NCBI GenBank assembly: GCA_009785115.1
Contig: WQWY01000004.1
Location: 62,001-126,000, forward strand
Origin: Micrococcales bacterium
GTDB taxonomy: Bacteria > Actinomycetota > Actinomycetes > Actinomycetales > Cellulomonadaceae
Length of the DNA stretch: 64,000 nucleotides
Direction of reading: 5' to 3'
Shown here in pieces: positions 17,762 through 26,090 of this stretch. The notes beneath the pieces were generated by a model. The model was given only the letters and a program-made list of their open reading frames with translations. It did no database searches and was not told the origin of the DNA. The position numbers and the translations under genes were made by a program. Every line of letters starts with the position of its first letter. Position 1 is the first letter of the stretch.

Positions 17762-18678
17762 CCCGCCGGTACGTCCGCGAGAGACGGCGTGGGCGACAGC
17801 ACCCCGGTCAGCAGCAGCACCGCCACCAGCGCGGCCAGCCCGAGCCTGTACCAGACGAACGGCATGTAGGAGTACGTGGAGACGATCTTCAGGAACGCGA
17901 TGATGACGACGTACCCCACGACGAACGAGATCAGCGTCCCCACCAGCATCGCCCCGACGCCGGGGGTCCCAGGCGTGCCGAAGGAGTCCAGGCTCTTGTA
18001 CAGCTGCAAGAAGCCGGCGCCGAAGACGGCGGGCAGGGCCAGCAGGAACGAGTAGCGCGCGGCGGCCTCACGGGTGTAGCCCATGAGACGGCCACCAGTG
18101 ATCGTGCCACCCGAGCGCGACACGCCCGGGATCAGCGCGAGGGCCTGCCACAGCCCGAAGAACAGCGCGTGGCGCACCGACAGCTTCTCCAGCGTCCGTT
18201 CCTGAGGACGGACCTTGTCAGCCCACCCGAGCAGCAGGGCGAAGGCCGAGAGCATCAGCACCGTCCACCACAGGTTGCGGAAGGTGCTCTCGATGTGGTC
18301 CTGGAACGCCAGCCCGAGCACGACGATCGGGATGGTGCCGACGATGATGAACCAGCCCATCATCGCGTCGTGGCTGACCGCCGGCGCCCCGCGCGAGGCG
18401 CCCAGCCCGACCCGGGGCCGCCAGCCCCGGCCGTACGCGCCGGTCAGGGCCCGCCACCAGGCGGCCAGGATGCGGGCGATGTCGCGTCTGAAGTACAGCA
18501 CCACCGCCAGCTCGGTACCGATCTGGATGATCGCGGTGAACGCGGCCCCCGGGTCCCCACCGCCGGTGAACTCCCCGATGATGCGGATGTGCGCGCTGGA
18601 GGAGATCGGGAGGAACTCGGTCAGACCCTGGATCAGACCCAGGAACGCTGCCTCCCAGAGGCCCATGCCGTCGCTCAC
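17758..18678 (-). CDS. uppP: Undecaprenyl-diphosphatase UppP (BacA)
   Basis: A membrane phosphatase of 306 residues that recycles undecaprenyl diphosphate for peptidoglycan synthesis and gives bacitracin tolerance. The two catalytic regions are visible: [19 protein letters not shown] near the N-terminus and [20 protein letters not shown] in the middle, with about eight membrane helices. Start is taken as GTG at 18678, which has AAGG 9 nt upstream; TTG 18687 and ATG 18666 are alternatives. It overlaps mshC by 4 bp. Confidence 0.93.
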   Translation of the reverse strand: MSDGMGLWEAAFLGLIQGLTEFLPISSSAHIRIIGEFTGGGDPGAAFTAIIQIGTELAVVLYFRRDIARILAAWWRALTGAYGRGWRPRVGLGASRGAPAVSHDAMMGWFIIVGTIPIVVLGLAFQDHIESTFRNLWWTVLMLSAFALLLGWADKVRPQERTLEKLSVRHALFFGLWQALALIPGVSRSGGTITGGRLMGYTREAAARYSFLLALPAVFGAGFLQLYKSLDSFGTPGTPGVGAMLVGTLISFVVGYVVIIAFLKIVSTYSYMPFVWYRLGLAALVAVLLLTGVLSPTPSLADVPAG

Positions 18679-18802
18679 GGTGAGCAACCTTATCCCCCCG
18701 AGAGCGTGTCACCGTCCCCGGAGCAGGCTCAGCGTCGACCTTCACCGAACCTCGACAGGCACGAGCGGGCGAGAGGTCGACCAGGCTCACCCGACCCGAG
18801 CG

Positions 18803-19123
18803 TCAGTCCTCGTCGTCGTCATCCTCGTCGTCGTCTTCGTCGTCCTCGAGCCCGTCGTCGTCCAGGTCGTCCTCGAGCCCGTCGTCATCGAGATCGTCCT
18901 CGTCCTCGTCGTCGCTGTCGTCGTCCTCACCGAGGTAGAACGGCGTCGCCTCGCCGTGCACAGTGCCCAGCGCGTCGTCATACACCTCGAAGGCGTCGGC
19001 GAGGATGTCGTAGGCATCGTCCACCGCCGGGTCGTTCTCGTCCTGACGGGCCACGATGGCGTCGTAGTGCGCCTCGAGGGCGGCGATGAGTCGATCGAGG
19101 GCGGCGCGCGGGTCGACGGTCAT
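18803..19123 (-). CDS. Acidic-tailed conserved actinobacterial protein
   Basis: A 106-residue protein. Residues 1-65 form a helical domain (PRAALDRLIAALEAHYDAIV, DDAYDILADAFEVYDDALG). The last ~38 residues are almost only Asp/Glu with a repeated LEDD-LDDDG pattern, encoded by repeated GTCGTC/CTCGAG units on the opposite strand. Similar proteins occur beside uppP in Micrococcales and are sometimes mislabelled as primosomal. The function is unknown; such acidic tails may mimic nucleic acid or bind basic proteins or metals. The ATG is preceded by TACAGT at 6 nt (19130-19135) with no Shine-Dalgarno, fitting a leaderless mRNA. Confidence 0.8.
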   Translation of the reverse strand: MTVDPRAALDRLIAALEAHYDAIVARQDENDPAVDDAYDILADAFEVYDDALGTVHGEATPFYLGEDDDSDDEDEDDLDDDGLEDDLDDDGLEDDEDDDEDDDDED

Positions 19124-19130
19124 GCTCTGA

Positions 19131-19172
19131 CTGTAGCGGTGCGGAGGGCGCTCTGTAGCGGTGCGGAGGGCG
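19131..19172. repeat. 20-bp tandem direct repeat over the promoter of the acidic-protein gene
   Basis: CTGTAGCGGTGCGGAGGGCG occurs exactly twice, at 19131-19150 and 19153-19172, two bases apart. Each copy carries on the minus strand the TACAG core of the -10 box used by the leaftward gene at 19123, so the repeat duplicates a promoter element. Confidence 0.85.
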
Positions 19173-19221
19173 GTGAGAACCTGAGCCGGCAGATGGTGCC
19201 CGCTCTCTGGCTCCCGCCGGC

Positions 19222-20535
19222 TCAGATCGTGTCCAGCAGACGGTCCAGCACCCGGGTGCCGAACACCAGCGAATCGACCGGGACCCGCTCGTCCACCCCG
19301 TGGAACATCGCCGGGAAGTCCAGGGCAGCGGGCAGGCGCAACGGTGCGAAACCGTAGCCGGCGATGCCGAGGGCTGACAGCGGCTTGTTGTCCGTGCCGG
19401 CCGAGAGCAGGTACGGCAGCACCACGGCGCCAGGGTCCTCGGCCCTCAGCGCCGCGCTCATCGCCTCGACCAGCGGGCCGTCGACCGGTGCCTCCACCGC
19501 GACGTCGTGATGATCGACCTCGACCCTCACGTGCGGCCCGGCCAGCTCGGTGAGCACACCCATCAGCTCGTCCTGGCCACCAGGCAGGTAGCGGGCGTCG
19601 AGGGTCGCCTCGGCCCGGCCAGGCACGACGTTCACCTTGTAGCCCGCCCTCAGACCGGTCGGGGTGGCGGTGTGCTGGAGCGTCGCCCCGACGAACCGGG
19701 CCGCCGGCCCCAGCGCGTCGACCAGGGCCGCGATCGCGTCCTCGTCGCGGGGGTCATAGGGCAGCCCGGTGAGGTCGGCCACCCCCTCCAGCAACCGGCG
19801 CACCACCGGCACCAGACGTACCGGCCACCGGTACGCGCCGATCCGCGCCACAGCCTCAGCCAGGTGCACCACCGCGTTGTCCGGGTTCAGCTGGCTGCCG
19901 TGCCCGGCCCGGCCGTCAGCGACCAGCCGCAACCAGACCAACCCCTTCTCGGCGGTCTGCAGCAGGTAGGCGCGCCGGCCAGCGACCTCCACCGAGTAGC
20001 CGCCGACCTCGCTGATCGCCTCGGTGGCCCCCGCGAACAGCTCTGGGCGGTGCTCGACAGCCCAGTGCGAGCCCAGCCCACCACCGCTCTCCTCGTCGGC
20101 GAACATGGCCAGCACCACGTCGCGGGCCGGGGGCCGCCCCTCGCGCACCCGCTGGCGCACGACAGACAGGATCATCGCGTCCATGTCCTTCATGTCCACC
20201 GCGCCACGACCCCAGATCATCCCGTCGCGCTCCTCCGCGGCGAACGGGTCCACCTGCCAGTCCTCAGCCTGGGCGGGCACCACGTCAAGGTGACCGTGCA
20301 GCACCAGCGGAGGGCGGCTCGGGTCGCGGCCCTCCCAGCGGGCCACCACCGAGGCCCGGCGCGGGCGGGGCTCGAACAGCTCGGGATCCAGGCCCACGTC
20401 TTGAAGGAGCCCCACGACGTACTCGGCGGCGACCCTCTCCCCCGGGCCGGAGCCGTCGCCGTAGTTGGAGGTGTCGACACGGATCAGCTCGCGGGTGATC
20501 GTGACGACCTCTTCCGCAGCCGTCGGGACGCTCAC
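19222..20535 (-). CDS. M20 family metallopeptidase (dipeptidase/deacylase type)
   Basis: A 437-residue enzyme of the M20 clan. The metal-binding His and catalytic Asp are in LVLHGHLDVVPAQ. A further metal Asp lies in IWGRGAVDMKDMDAM, the catalytic Glu and its neighbour in MFADEESGGGLGSHW, and a C-terminal metal His region near YLLSAGTDNKPL. A dimerisation domain is inserted (GYKVNVVPGRAEATLDARYLPG). The substrate is unknown. GTG at 20535 overlaps the stop of the upstream peptidase (GTGA), with AGGAGG upstream; GTG 20538 is equally possible. Coupling to the M3 peptidase suggests joint peptide degradation. Confidence 0.9.
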   Translation of the reverse strand: MSVPTAAEEVVTITRELIRVDTSNYGDGSGPGERVAAEYVVGLLQDVGLDPELFEPRPRRASVVARWEGRDPSRPPLVLHGHLDVVPAQAEDWQVDPFAAEERDGMIWGRGAVDMKDMDAMILSVVRQRVREGRPPARDVVLAMFADEESGGGLGSHWAVEHRPELFAGATEAISEVGGYSVEVAGRRAYLLQTAEKGLVWLRLVADGRAGHGSQLNPDNAVVHLAEAVARIGAYRWPVRLVPVVRRLLEGVADLTGLPYDPRDEDAIAALVDALGPAARFVGATLQHTATPTGLRAGYKVNVVPGRAEATLDARYLPGGQDELMGVLTELAGPHVRVEVDHHDVAVEAPVDGPLVEAMSAALRAEDPGAVVLPYLLSAGTDNKPLSALGIAGYGFAPLRLPAALDFPAMFHGVDERVPVDSLVFGTRVLDRLLDTI

Positions 20536-22628
20536 CACCGGGCACCCTCCTGCTCGGTGACCGTGGCCTCGGTGAGCCTGCGGCGGGCCAGCAGCGGCTC
20601 GATCCGCGCGGGACGCCCGCGCAGCCGTGCGAACGCGGCCAAGGGGTCTTCCGAGCCGCCGCGCGACAGGAGCACGGCACGGAAGCGGTCCCCGTTGGCC
20701 CGGGTCAGCCCCCCGTTCTCGGCGAACCACTCCACGGTGTCGGCGTCGAGCACCTCCGACCAGACGTAGGCGTAATAGCCCGCCGAGTACCCGCCGCCGA
20801 AGATGTGGTTGAAGTACGTGGTGCGGTAGCGCGGGGGCACTGTGGGCAGGTCGACACCGGCCCGGGCGAGCGCCTCGGCCTCGAACCGCTCGACCTGCGC
20901 GGGGTCGTCCGGTACCTGCTCCGGGGTCAGACGGTGCCACGCCTGGTCGAGCAGGGCGGCGGCGAGATACTCGGTGGTCGCGAAGCCCTCGCCGTCCGCG
21001 CGAGAGGCCAGCAGCGCGTCGACCCGCTCCGGTGGCAGCGGCTGCCCGGTGGCGTGGTGCACGGCGAACGAGGCGATCACGTCGCGGTCCCACGCGCACA
21101 TCTCGTTGACCTGCGACGGGAACTCCACGAAGTCGCGCGGCACCGACGTCCCCGAGCGTGACGGGTAGCGGACGTCCGACAGCAGGGCGTGCAGGGCGTG
21201 GCCGAGCTCGTGGAACATGGTGATGACGAAGTCCCAGGTCAGCAGCGCCGGAGCACCAGGTGCGGGGCGGGGCACGTTGGCGACGTTGACCACCACGCAC
21301 CGGCTGCCCAGCAGGTGCGACTGGTCATGGAGCGTGTCCATCCAGGCCCCACCACGCTTGCCCTCGCGCGTCACGTAGTCAGCGACGAACAGCCCCAGGC
21401 CGCTCCCGTCGGCGTCGTGCACCTCGAACACCCGCACCCCGGGGGCGTGCCCCGCGAGCTCAGGGCGCTCGGTGAACGTCAGGCCGTACAGCCTCGTCGC
21501 CGCGTAGAACACCCCGTCGCGCAGCACACGGTCCAGCTCCAGGTACGGGCGCAGCGCGGCCTCGTCCAGCGACCGGGTGGCCTGGCGCACCTGCTCGGCG
21601 TAGTACGCCCAGTCCCACGGCTCGAGCCGCGCCCCGGGGTGGTCGCGCTCCAGCGCGGCGGCCAGCACCTCGGCCTCCCGGCGCGCGTTGGCCACGGCCG
21701 GGGGGGCCAGGCGGGCGAGCATCGCCTCGACCGCCTCCGCCGAGCCCGCCGTCTCGTCAGCGACCACCGCGGCGGCATGGTGGGGGAAGCCGAGCAACCG
21801 TGCGCGCTCGGCGCGCGCCCGCACCAGGTCCAGCAGGATCGGACGGGTGTCATGCTCACCGCCCTGACCACGGGTGACCGAGGCTCGGTGCACCTGCTCG
21901 CGCAGCTCCCGGTCGCGCAGCGAGGCGAGCACCGGCTGATCGGTGGTCAGCGCGAGCTCCAGGCGCCACGTGCCGGGCTCCGAGGCCGCCTCGGCAGCCT
22001 CTGCGACCTGAGCCTGCGACAGCCCGTCCAGCCTCGTGGGGTCTGTGACCGTGACGGCCGCGGCGGTGGTGGCTGCCAGCAGGGTCCGGCCGAACGCCGC
22101 GTCCAGCGTGGTGATCCGCGTGTTCAGGTCTCGCAGGCGCTCCTTGTCGGCGTCGTCCAGGTGCACCCCGGCGAGCACAAAATCGGTGTGCACCCGGGTG
22201 AGCAGCCAGGCGTCTTGCGTGTCGAGACTCAGCACGCCGTCCTCGTGCGCGGTCTTCAGGGCGTCGACCCTGGCGAAGAGCCGGGAGTCCAGGTGGATCG
22301 CGTCGTCCAGCGCCGACAACAACGGCGCGATCTCCTCGTCCAGCGCCTCCAGCCCGGGGGTGGCGGCGGCGGAGAGCTGGTTGAAGAACGCGTGCGCGAC
22401 CCGGCCCAACAGCTGGCCGGAGCGTTCGAGGGCCACCAGGGTGTTGTCCATGGTGGGCGGTTCGCTGCTGGTCGCGACGGCCTCCACCTCGGCCCGCTGG
22501 GCCGCGATCCCGGCGAGCAGCGCCGGACGGTAGTGCTCCTCACGGATCGCGGCGTGGTCCGGCAGCCCGTACGGCAGCGGCGAGGGCTGGGCGAAGGGGT
22601 TGGTGGGGTCGAGGCTCGGCTCGCTCAT
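20532..22628 (-). CDS. M3 family peptidyl-dipeptidase / oligopeptidase (Dcp-like)
   Basis: A cytoplasmic zinc peptidase of 698 residues in the thimet oligopeptidase family. The HExxH motif is in MFHELGHALHALL. Other M3 marks are GLGLFVADYVTREGKRGGAWMD and the C-terminal FNHIFGGGYSAGYYAYVWSEVL, as in dipeptidyl carboxypeptidase Dcp. The N-terminal half is the helical lid domain. Start is ATG at 22628 (SEPSLDPTNPF); an upstream in-frame ATG at 22673 would overlap the divergent promoter region. Downstream is the M20 peptidase, overlapping by 4 bp. Confidence 0.93.
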   Translation of the reverse strand: MSEPSLDPTNPFAQPSPLPYGLPDHAAIREEHYRPALLAGIAAQRAEVEAVATSSEPPTMDNTLVALERSGQLLGRVAHAFFNQLSAAATPGLEALDEEIAPLLSALDDAIHLDSRLFARVDALKTAHEDGVLSLDTQDAWLLTRVHTDFVLAGVHLDDADKERLRDLNTRITTLDAAFGRTLLAATTAAAVTVTDPTRLDGLSQAQVAEAAEAASEPGTWRLELALTTDQPVLASLRDRELREQVHRASVTRGQGGEHDTRPILLDLVRARAERARLLGFPHHAAAVVADETAGSAEAVEAMLARLAPPAVANARREAEVLAAALERDHPGARLEPWDWAYYAEQVRQATRSLDEAALRPYLELDRVLRDGVFYAATRLYGLTFTERPELAGHAPGVRVFEVHDADGSGLGLFVADYVTREGKRGGAWMDTLHDQSHLLGSRCVVVNVANVPRPAPGAPALLTWDFVITMFHELGHALHALLSDVRYPSRSGTSVPRDFVEFPSQVNEMCAWDRDVIASFAVHHATGQPLPPERVDALLASRADGEGFATTEYLAAALLDQAWHRLTPEQVPDDPAQVERFEAEALARAGVDLPTVPPRYRTTYFNHIFGGGYSAGYYAYVWSEVLDADTVEWFAENGGLTRANGDRFRAVLLSRGGSEDPLAAFARLRGRPARIEPLLARRRLTEATVTEQEGARW

Positions 22629-22705
22629 CGGCCCATCATGCCGGGAGAGCGACGCGCTGTCGGGTCTTGCCACGTCGCCGGGTCGGCTCGGGGCAGGATC
22701 AGGGC

Positions 22706-23461
22706 ATGGGTGCGCAGGTCTTCCGCAAGCACGCCTCTCCGGACGCCCTGCGCTGGGAGGCGGCGGGGCTCGCCTGGCTCGCCGCCGCCGGGGCGCTGCC
22801 CGTGGTGCCGGTTCTCGAGGTCGCGACCGACCACCTCGACCTCGTCCGCCTCACCTCGGTGTCCCCGACACCCGAGGCCGCCCGTGCCTTCGGTGCTGGC
22901 CTGGCCCGTCTGCACGACGCGGGAGCCCCGGCGTTCGGCTCCCCGCCCCCGGGGTGGGTCGGCGGCGGCTATATCGGCCCGCTCCCCATGGCCACCGGTG
23001 CCTGGCCCACCTGGGGCGAGCTCTACGCCCGAGCCCGGCTCGAACCGCTCGGCCAGATGCTGCGCGCCGCCGGGGACCTGACCCCTCAGGCCGCTGCCGA
23101 CCTCGACCGGCTGGTCGGGCGCCTGCTGGACGGCGAGCTCGACGACGACGACCGCCCGGCCAGGCTGCACGGGGACCTGTGGTCCGGCAACGTCATGTGG
23201 ACCAGCGACGGAGCGACTCTCATCGACCCTGCCGCTCACGGAGGGCACCGCGAGACAGACCTGGCGATGCTCGCGCTGTTCGGGGCGCCCTGTCTCGACG
23301 AGGTGATCGACGCGTACCAGACGGTGCACCCGTTGCGACCCGGCTGGCAGCGCCGGGTGGGGCTGCACCAGCTGTTCCCCGTCGGGGTGCACGCGGTCCT
23401 CTTCGGCGGCGGCTACGTCACCCGGACCCATGCCCTGCTGCGCACCTGGGCCAGCGGCTGA
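22706..23461 (+). CDS. Fructosamine kinase family protein
   Basis: A 251-residue phosphotransferase of the FN3K family, which phosphorylates the sugar of glycated amines and so starts deglycation. The catalytic loop is LHGDLWSGNVMW, and the metal-binding segment DPAAHGGHRETDLAMLALFG is typical. It is shorter than usual (about 290 residues) because of a compact N-lobe, which begins VFRKHASPDALRWEAAGLAWLA. Start is ATG at 22706 after AGGATCAGGG. It diverges from the M3 peptidase gene. The substrate is not shown. Confidence 0.87.
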   Translation: MGAQVFRKHASPDALRWEAAGLAWLAAAGALPVVPVLEVATDHLDLVRLTSVSPTPEAARAFGAGLARLHDAGAPAFGSPPPGWVGGGYIGPLPMATGAWPTWGELYARARLEPLGQMLRAAGDLTPQAAADLDRLVGRLLDGELDDDDRPARLHGDLWSGNVMWTSDGATLIDPAAHGGHRETDLAMLALFGAPCLDEVIDAYQTVHPLRPGWQRRVGLHQLFPVGVHAVLFGGGYVTRTHALLRTWASG

Positions 23462-23583
23462 CACCGCGCGGAGCAAAGAATTCACGACACGCGGTACCAG
23501 GGCCGTCACCTCGGCGGTAATGTGAGGCAGGCTCGGTGCCAGTGACCTGCTCCACGAACTTTTCCTCTCCTGGAGCTGCACGT

Positions 23584-23618
23584 CGTTCGGCTAAAGACCA
23601 TCCTGGACCAGCCGAACG
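23584..23618 (+). promoter_or_regulatory. 9-bp inverted repeat in the leader of the gene at 23654
   Basis: CGTTCGGCT (23584-23592) and AGCCGAACG (23610-23618) are perfect complements separated by 17 nt. The loop itself can fold through GACC/GGTC-like pairing. It ends 35 nt before the GTG of the next gene, so it may be an RNA leader structure or a dimeric repressor site. No known riboswitch class is recognised. Confidence 0.5.
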
Positions 23619-23653
23619 AACAGCAGGACGCTCGTCGAACCTGGAGGTGCGGT

Positions 23654-24184
23654 GTGACGGACCCGAACACACAGCCAACGGCTGCGTTGGATCCGCTCGC
23701 TGATGTCGGACTGCCCCCGCTCGCGACGCGAGCGGTGCTCGATGTGAAGATGGCCGGCTCGGTGCAACGCCCCGGGCCCGGAGCCGACACGCAGGCCGTC
23801 TCTGAGCTCTACCACGGCATGCGCGAGGCTGAGGCGGACCTGGCCGCACGGATCGAGGCCAAGGCCCGAGGCGGCGACCACTCCGTGTCGGCCCCCGAGG
23901 CCCACGAGCTGACGCTGTACGCGTTCCGCCGGGCGGTCGACGCCCACACCAAGGCGATCAGCAACCCGGACCCGGGCCAGCGCGCCCGCCTGTTCGGCGC
24001 CCGCAACGCCTACTCGGTCTCCTACGGCGAGCTCGCGCTGCGCGACGTCGAGCACATGGACGCACCAGACATCGCCGACCGGCTGATCGAGGCGCTCGAC
24101 TCGGGCATCACCGACACGAGCCTGCTGGTCAAGGCCGCGTGGGACGGGCCCTTCCCGATCGAGCTGCGCCCCGCCACCCAGTGA
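23654..24184 (+). CDS. Protein of unknown function (176 aa)
   Basis: I do not recognise this protein. It is soluble and rich in Ala, Asp and Glu, and probably helical throughout, including ELYHGMREAEADLAARIEAKA and HELTLYAFRRAVDAHTKAI. It has no signal peptide, membrane helix, Cys cluster or catalytic motif that I can name. GTG at 23654 is preceded by CTGGAGG at a good distance. It stands alone between the fructosamine kinase gene and a convergent permease gene, and its leader carries an inverted repeat. Codon use is like its neighbours, so it looks like a real resident gene. Confidence 0.75.
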   Translation: MTDPNTQPTAALDPLADVGLPPLATRAVLDVKMAGSVQRPGPGADTQAVSELYHGMREAEADLAARIEAKARGGDHSVSAPEAHELTLYAFRRAVDAHTKAISNPDPGQRARLFGARNAYSVSYGELALRDVEHMDAPDIADRLIEALDSGITDTSLLVKAAWDGPFPIELRPATQ

Positions 24185-24294
24185 GGCCGAACCTCACCGC
24201 GCAGCGAAGCAGCATGTGCGGTGGGGCATCGTCGACCGGTGCTAGGCCATGAGGCGGCACCCACCCGGATACGACGTCAGGGCACGGCGCGCGA

Positions 24295-25503
24295 TCACGA
24301 CGTGACGTCGGCGTCGGTCGCGCCCTGCGGAGGCTCAGCTGAGGGACCGTCGGGCTCGGAGACGGGGTCGTCGGGTTCCTCGGCAGCCACCTCGGCCCCC
24401 ATCGGTGGGTCGAGCGTGCGCATCTTCGAGAAGACCGCCCAGGCCACGGAGACCAGCGGCACCACGACCACGGCGCCCAAGATGCCGGCGACCAGCGTCC
24501 CGGCGGTCACGGAGACGGCGACGATCACGGGGTGCAGCGACACCTGCTTGCCCATGATCAGCGGCTGCAGGATGTGACCCTCGAGCTGCCCGATGAGCGC
24601 GATCCCGATGCCGACGATGGCGGCCTGGATGGGCCCCAGCGCGGCCAGGGCCACGATCATCGCGATGACCATGGCCAGCGGCGCCCCGATCAGGGGGATG
24701 AACGCGCCGATGAAGACCAGGACGGCCAGCGGCGCCGCCAGCGGCACCCCGATGATCTCCAGGAGGATGTACGCGAGCACCCCGTCGATCGAGGCGATGA
24801 TGACGGTGCCCCTGGCGTACCCGGAGAAGGTGTACCACCCCACGCCCGCCGCGTTCCGTGTGCTGTCGCGGAACCGGCTCGGGAGCTGGTTGAGGAACCA
24901 GGTCCACATGTGCGGCCCACGGGCCAGGAAGAACACCGTCATGAACACCGCGAGGCTCAGTGCGATGCCCACCTCGACCGCCGAGCCGGCCGTGTTGGCA
25001 GCCTGCCCGGCCAGGTGGCCGGCGTTGTCGGTCAACCAGGTCTGGAGGTTCGCGATCCACTCGGCGATCTGCTCGTTGGTCACCGTGAACGGCACCGCGT
25101 CGCTCTCGAGCCAGTCGATGATGCGCTGCACGCCGTCGCCGAACTGCACCGTGAGGGCGTTCCACTCGTTGGCGATGGAGTAGACGACGTAGGTGACCAT
25201 GCCGACCAGCACCGTGACGCCAGACAGCAGCGCCAGGAGGGTCGCCAGCCCCCGTGGCATCACCTTGTTCAGCGCCTCGACCATCGGGCGCAGCACGGAG
25301 GTGATCACCAGGGCGAGGAAGACCGCGATGAACACGAGCTGGACCCGCGACGTCGCCCAGAACACCAGCGCCACGGCGGCGACCACGACGAGGAGTCGCC
25401 AGGAGACCCCGGCGGCGTGGCGCAACCACCGCGGTGCGGTCTGCTCGAGCTCGACCGCGACGAGGCGGGGAGCACCGGGGTCCGTGGGAGTCTGGACCGT
25501 CAT
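24295..25503 (-). CDS. AI-2E family transporter
   Basis: A 402-residue membrane protein of the AI-2E (PerM/YhhQ-like) family. It has about eight helices, with the family pattern VFIAVFLALVITSVLRPMVE near the N-terminus and an amphipathic central stretch (IIDWLESDAVPFTVTNEQIAEWI). The conserved end includes FIPLIGAPLAMVIAMIVAL, IGQLEGHILQPLIMGKQVSLHP and GILGAVVVVPLVSVAWAVF. The family includes autoinducer-2 exporters and Na+/H+ antiporters, so the substrate is open. The C-terminal ~40 residues are an acidic, Pro-rich cytoplasmic tail. ATG at 25503 has AGGAGAG 7 nt upstream. A 13-bp direct repeat (GGACGGCTCTGCT at 25517 and 25551) lies in its leader. Confidence 0.88.
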   Translation of the reverse strand: MTVQTPTDPGAPRLVAVELEQTAPRWLRHAAGVSWRLLVVVAAVALVFWATSRVQLVFIAVFLALVITSVLRPMVEALNKVMPRGLATLLALLSGVTVLVGMVTYVVYSIANEWNALTVQFGDGVQRIIDWLESDAVPFTVTNEQIAEWIANLQTWLTDNAGHLAGQAANTAGSAVEVGIALSLAVFMTVFFLARGPHMWTWFLNQLPSRFRDSTRNAAGVGWYTFSGYARGTVIIASIDGVLAYILLEIIGVPLAAPLAVLVFIGAFIPLIGAPLAMVIAMIVALAALGPIQAAIVGIGIALIGQLEGHILQPLIMGKQVSLHPVIVAVSVTAGTLVAGILGAVVVVPLVSVAWAVFSKMRTLDPPMGAEVAAEEPDDPVSEPDGPSAEPPQGATDADVTS

Positions 25504-25726
25504 CTGATCTCTCCTAGGACGGCTCTGCTTGGTGAAGGGTTCTGCTTCTCGGACGGCTCTGCTCTCGTGGACGACGAAGAGCGCGAGTCGGCTCGGACAG
25601 TGTGGCCCAGACCGCCGCGTCGCGGGTGGCGGCACGCTCAGGGCCGGCCAGGCTGGGGGCTCCAGGCTCGCCATGCTATCGTTGCCGACCGCAGCCCTGG
25701 GGTTCTTCCCTGTGGCTGACCACCTT

Positions 25727-25810
25727 GTCCGGGTGGCGGAATGGCAGACGCGCTAGCTTGAGGTGCTAGTGCCCGTATAGGGCGTGGGGGTTCAAGTCCC
25801 CCTCCGGACA
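25727..25810 (+). tRNA. tRNA-Leu (anticodon GAG)
   Basis: An 84-nt class II tRNA. The acceptor stem GTCCGGG pairs with TCCGGAC (last pair G-T) and A73 follows. The anticodon stem is CTAGC/GCTAG around loop TTGAGGT, giving anticodon GAG for CUC/CUU. There is a long variable arm (GCCC-GTATA-GGGC) and a T arm GGGGG-TTCAAGT-CCCCC. CCA is not encoded. It is followed by an unusual set of hairpins. Confidence 0.96.
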
Positions 25811-25830
25811 CGAGCTCGCGGGTGTTTTGT

Positions 25831-25942
25831 GCTCGCCTTCGGCGAGCCTGGGGCGATCTCGTCATCTGTGCGGGGGCGTCTGCCCCCGCACCCCGCCTGG
25901 GGGCGAGCCCCCAGACCCCCTGCTCGGTCGGCTGAGCCGACC
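25831..25942. repeat. Four tandem GC-rich hairpins downstream of tRNA-Leu
   Basis: Four back-to-back perfect palindromes: GCTCGCC-TTC-GGCGAGC (25831-25847), GTGCGGGGGC-GTCT-GCCCCCGCAC (25868-25891), CTGGGGGC-GA-GCCCCCAG (25897-25914) and GGTCGGC-TGA-GCCGACC (25926-25942). They are followed by a 12-bp direct repeat, TTCGTGTGGTCT (25943 and 25958). The first may terminate the tRNA; the cluster as a whole resembles an extragenic palindromic element. No protein is supported in this stretch. Confidence 0.75.
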
Positions 25943-26090
25943 TTCGTGTGGTCTGTGTTCGTGTGGTCTTCGGGTGACCGGATCGGGATCGGTCGGTTCC
26001 CGGTCTTCGTGCGGTTGCGCATCGGGCGCTTGCTGTAGCTGTGATGGTTGTCCGGCGGCGGTTGAACGAGAGATCTTGGGGAGGGACGAG

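Noticed and set aside
18787..19017. Thr-rich minus-strand frame overlapping the acidic-protein gene
   Set aside because: It is the same repetitive GA/TC-rich DNA read in another frame; the acidic frame has the better start and promoter.
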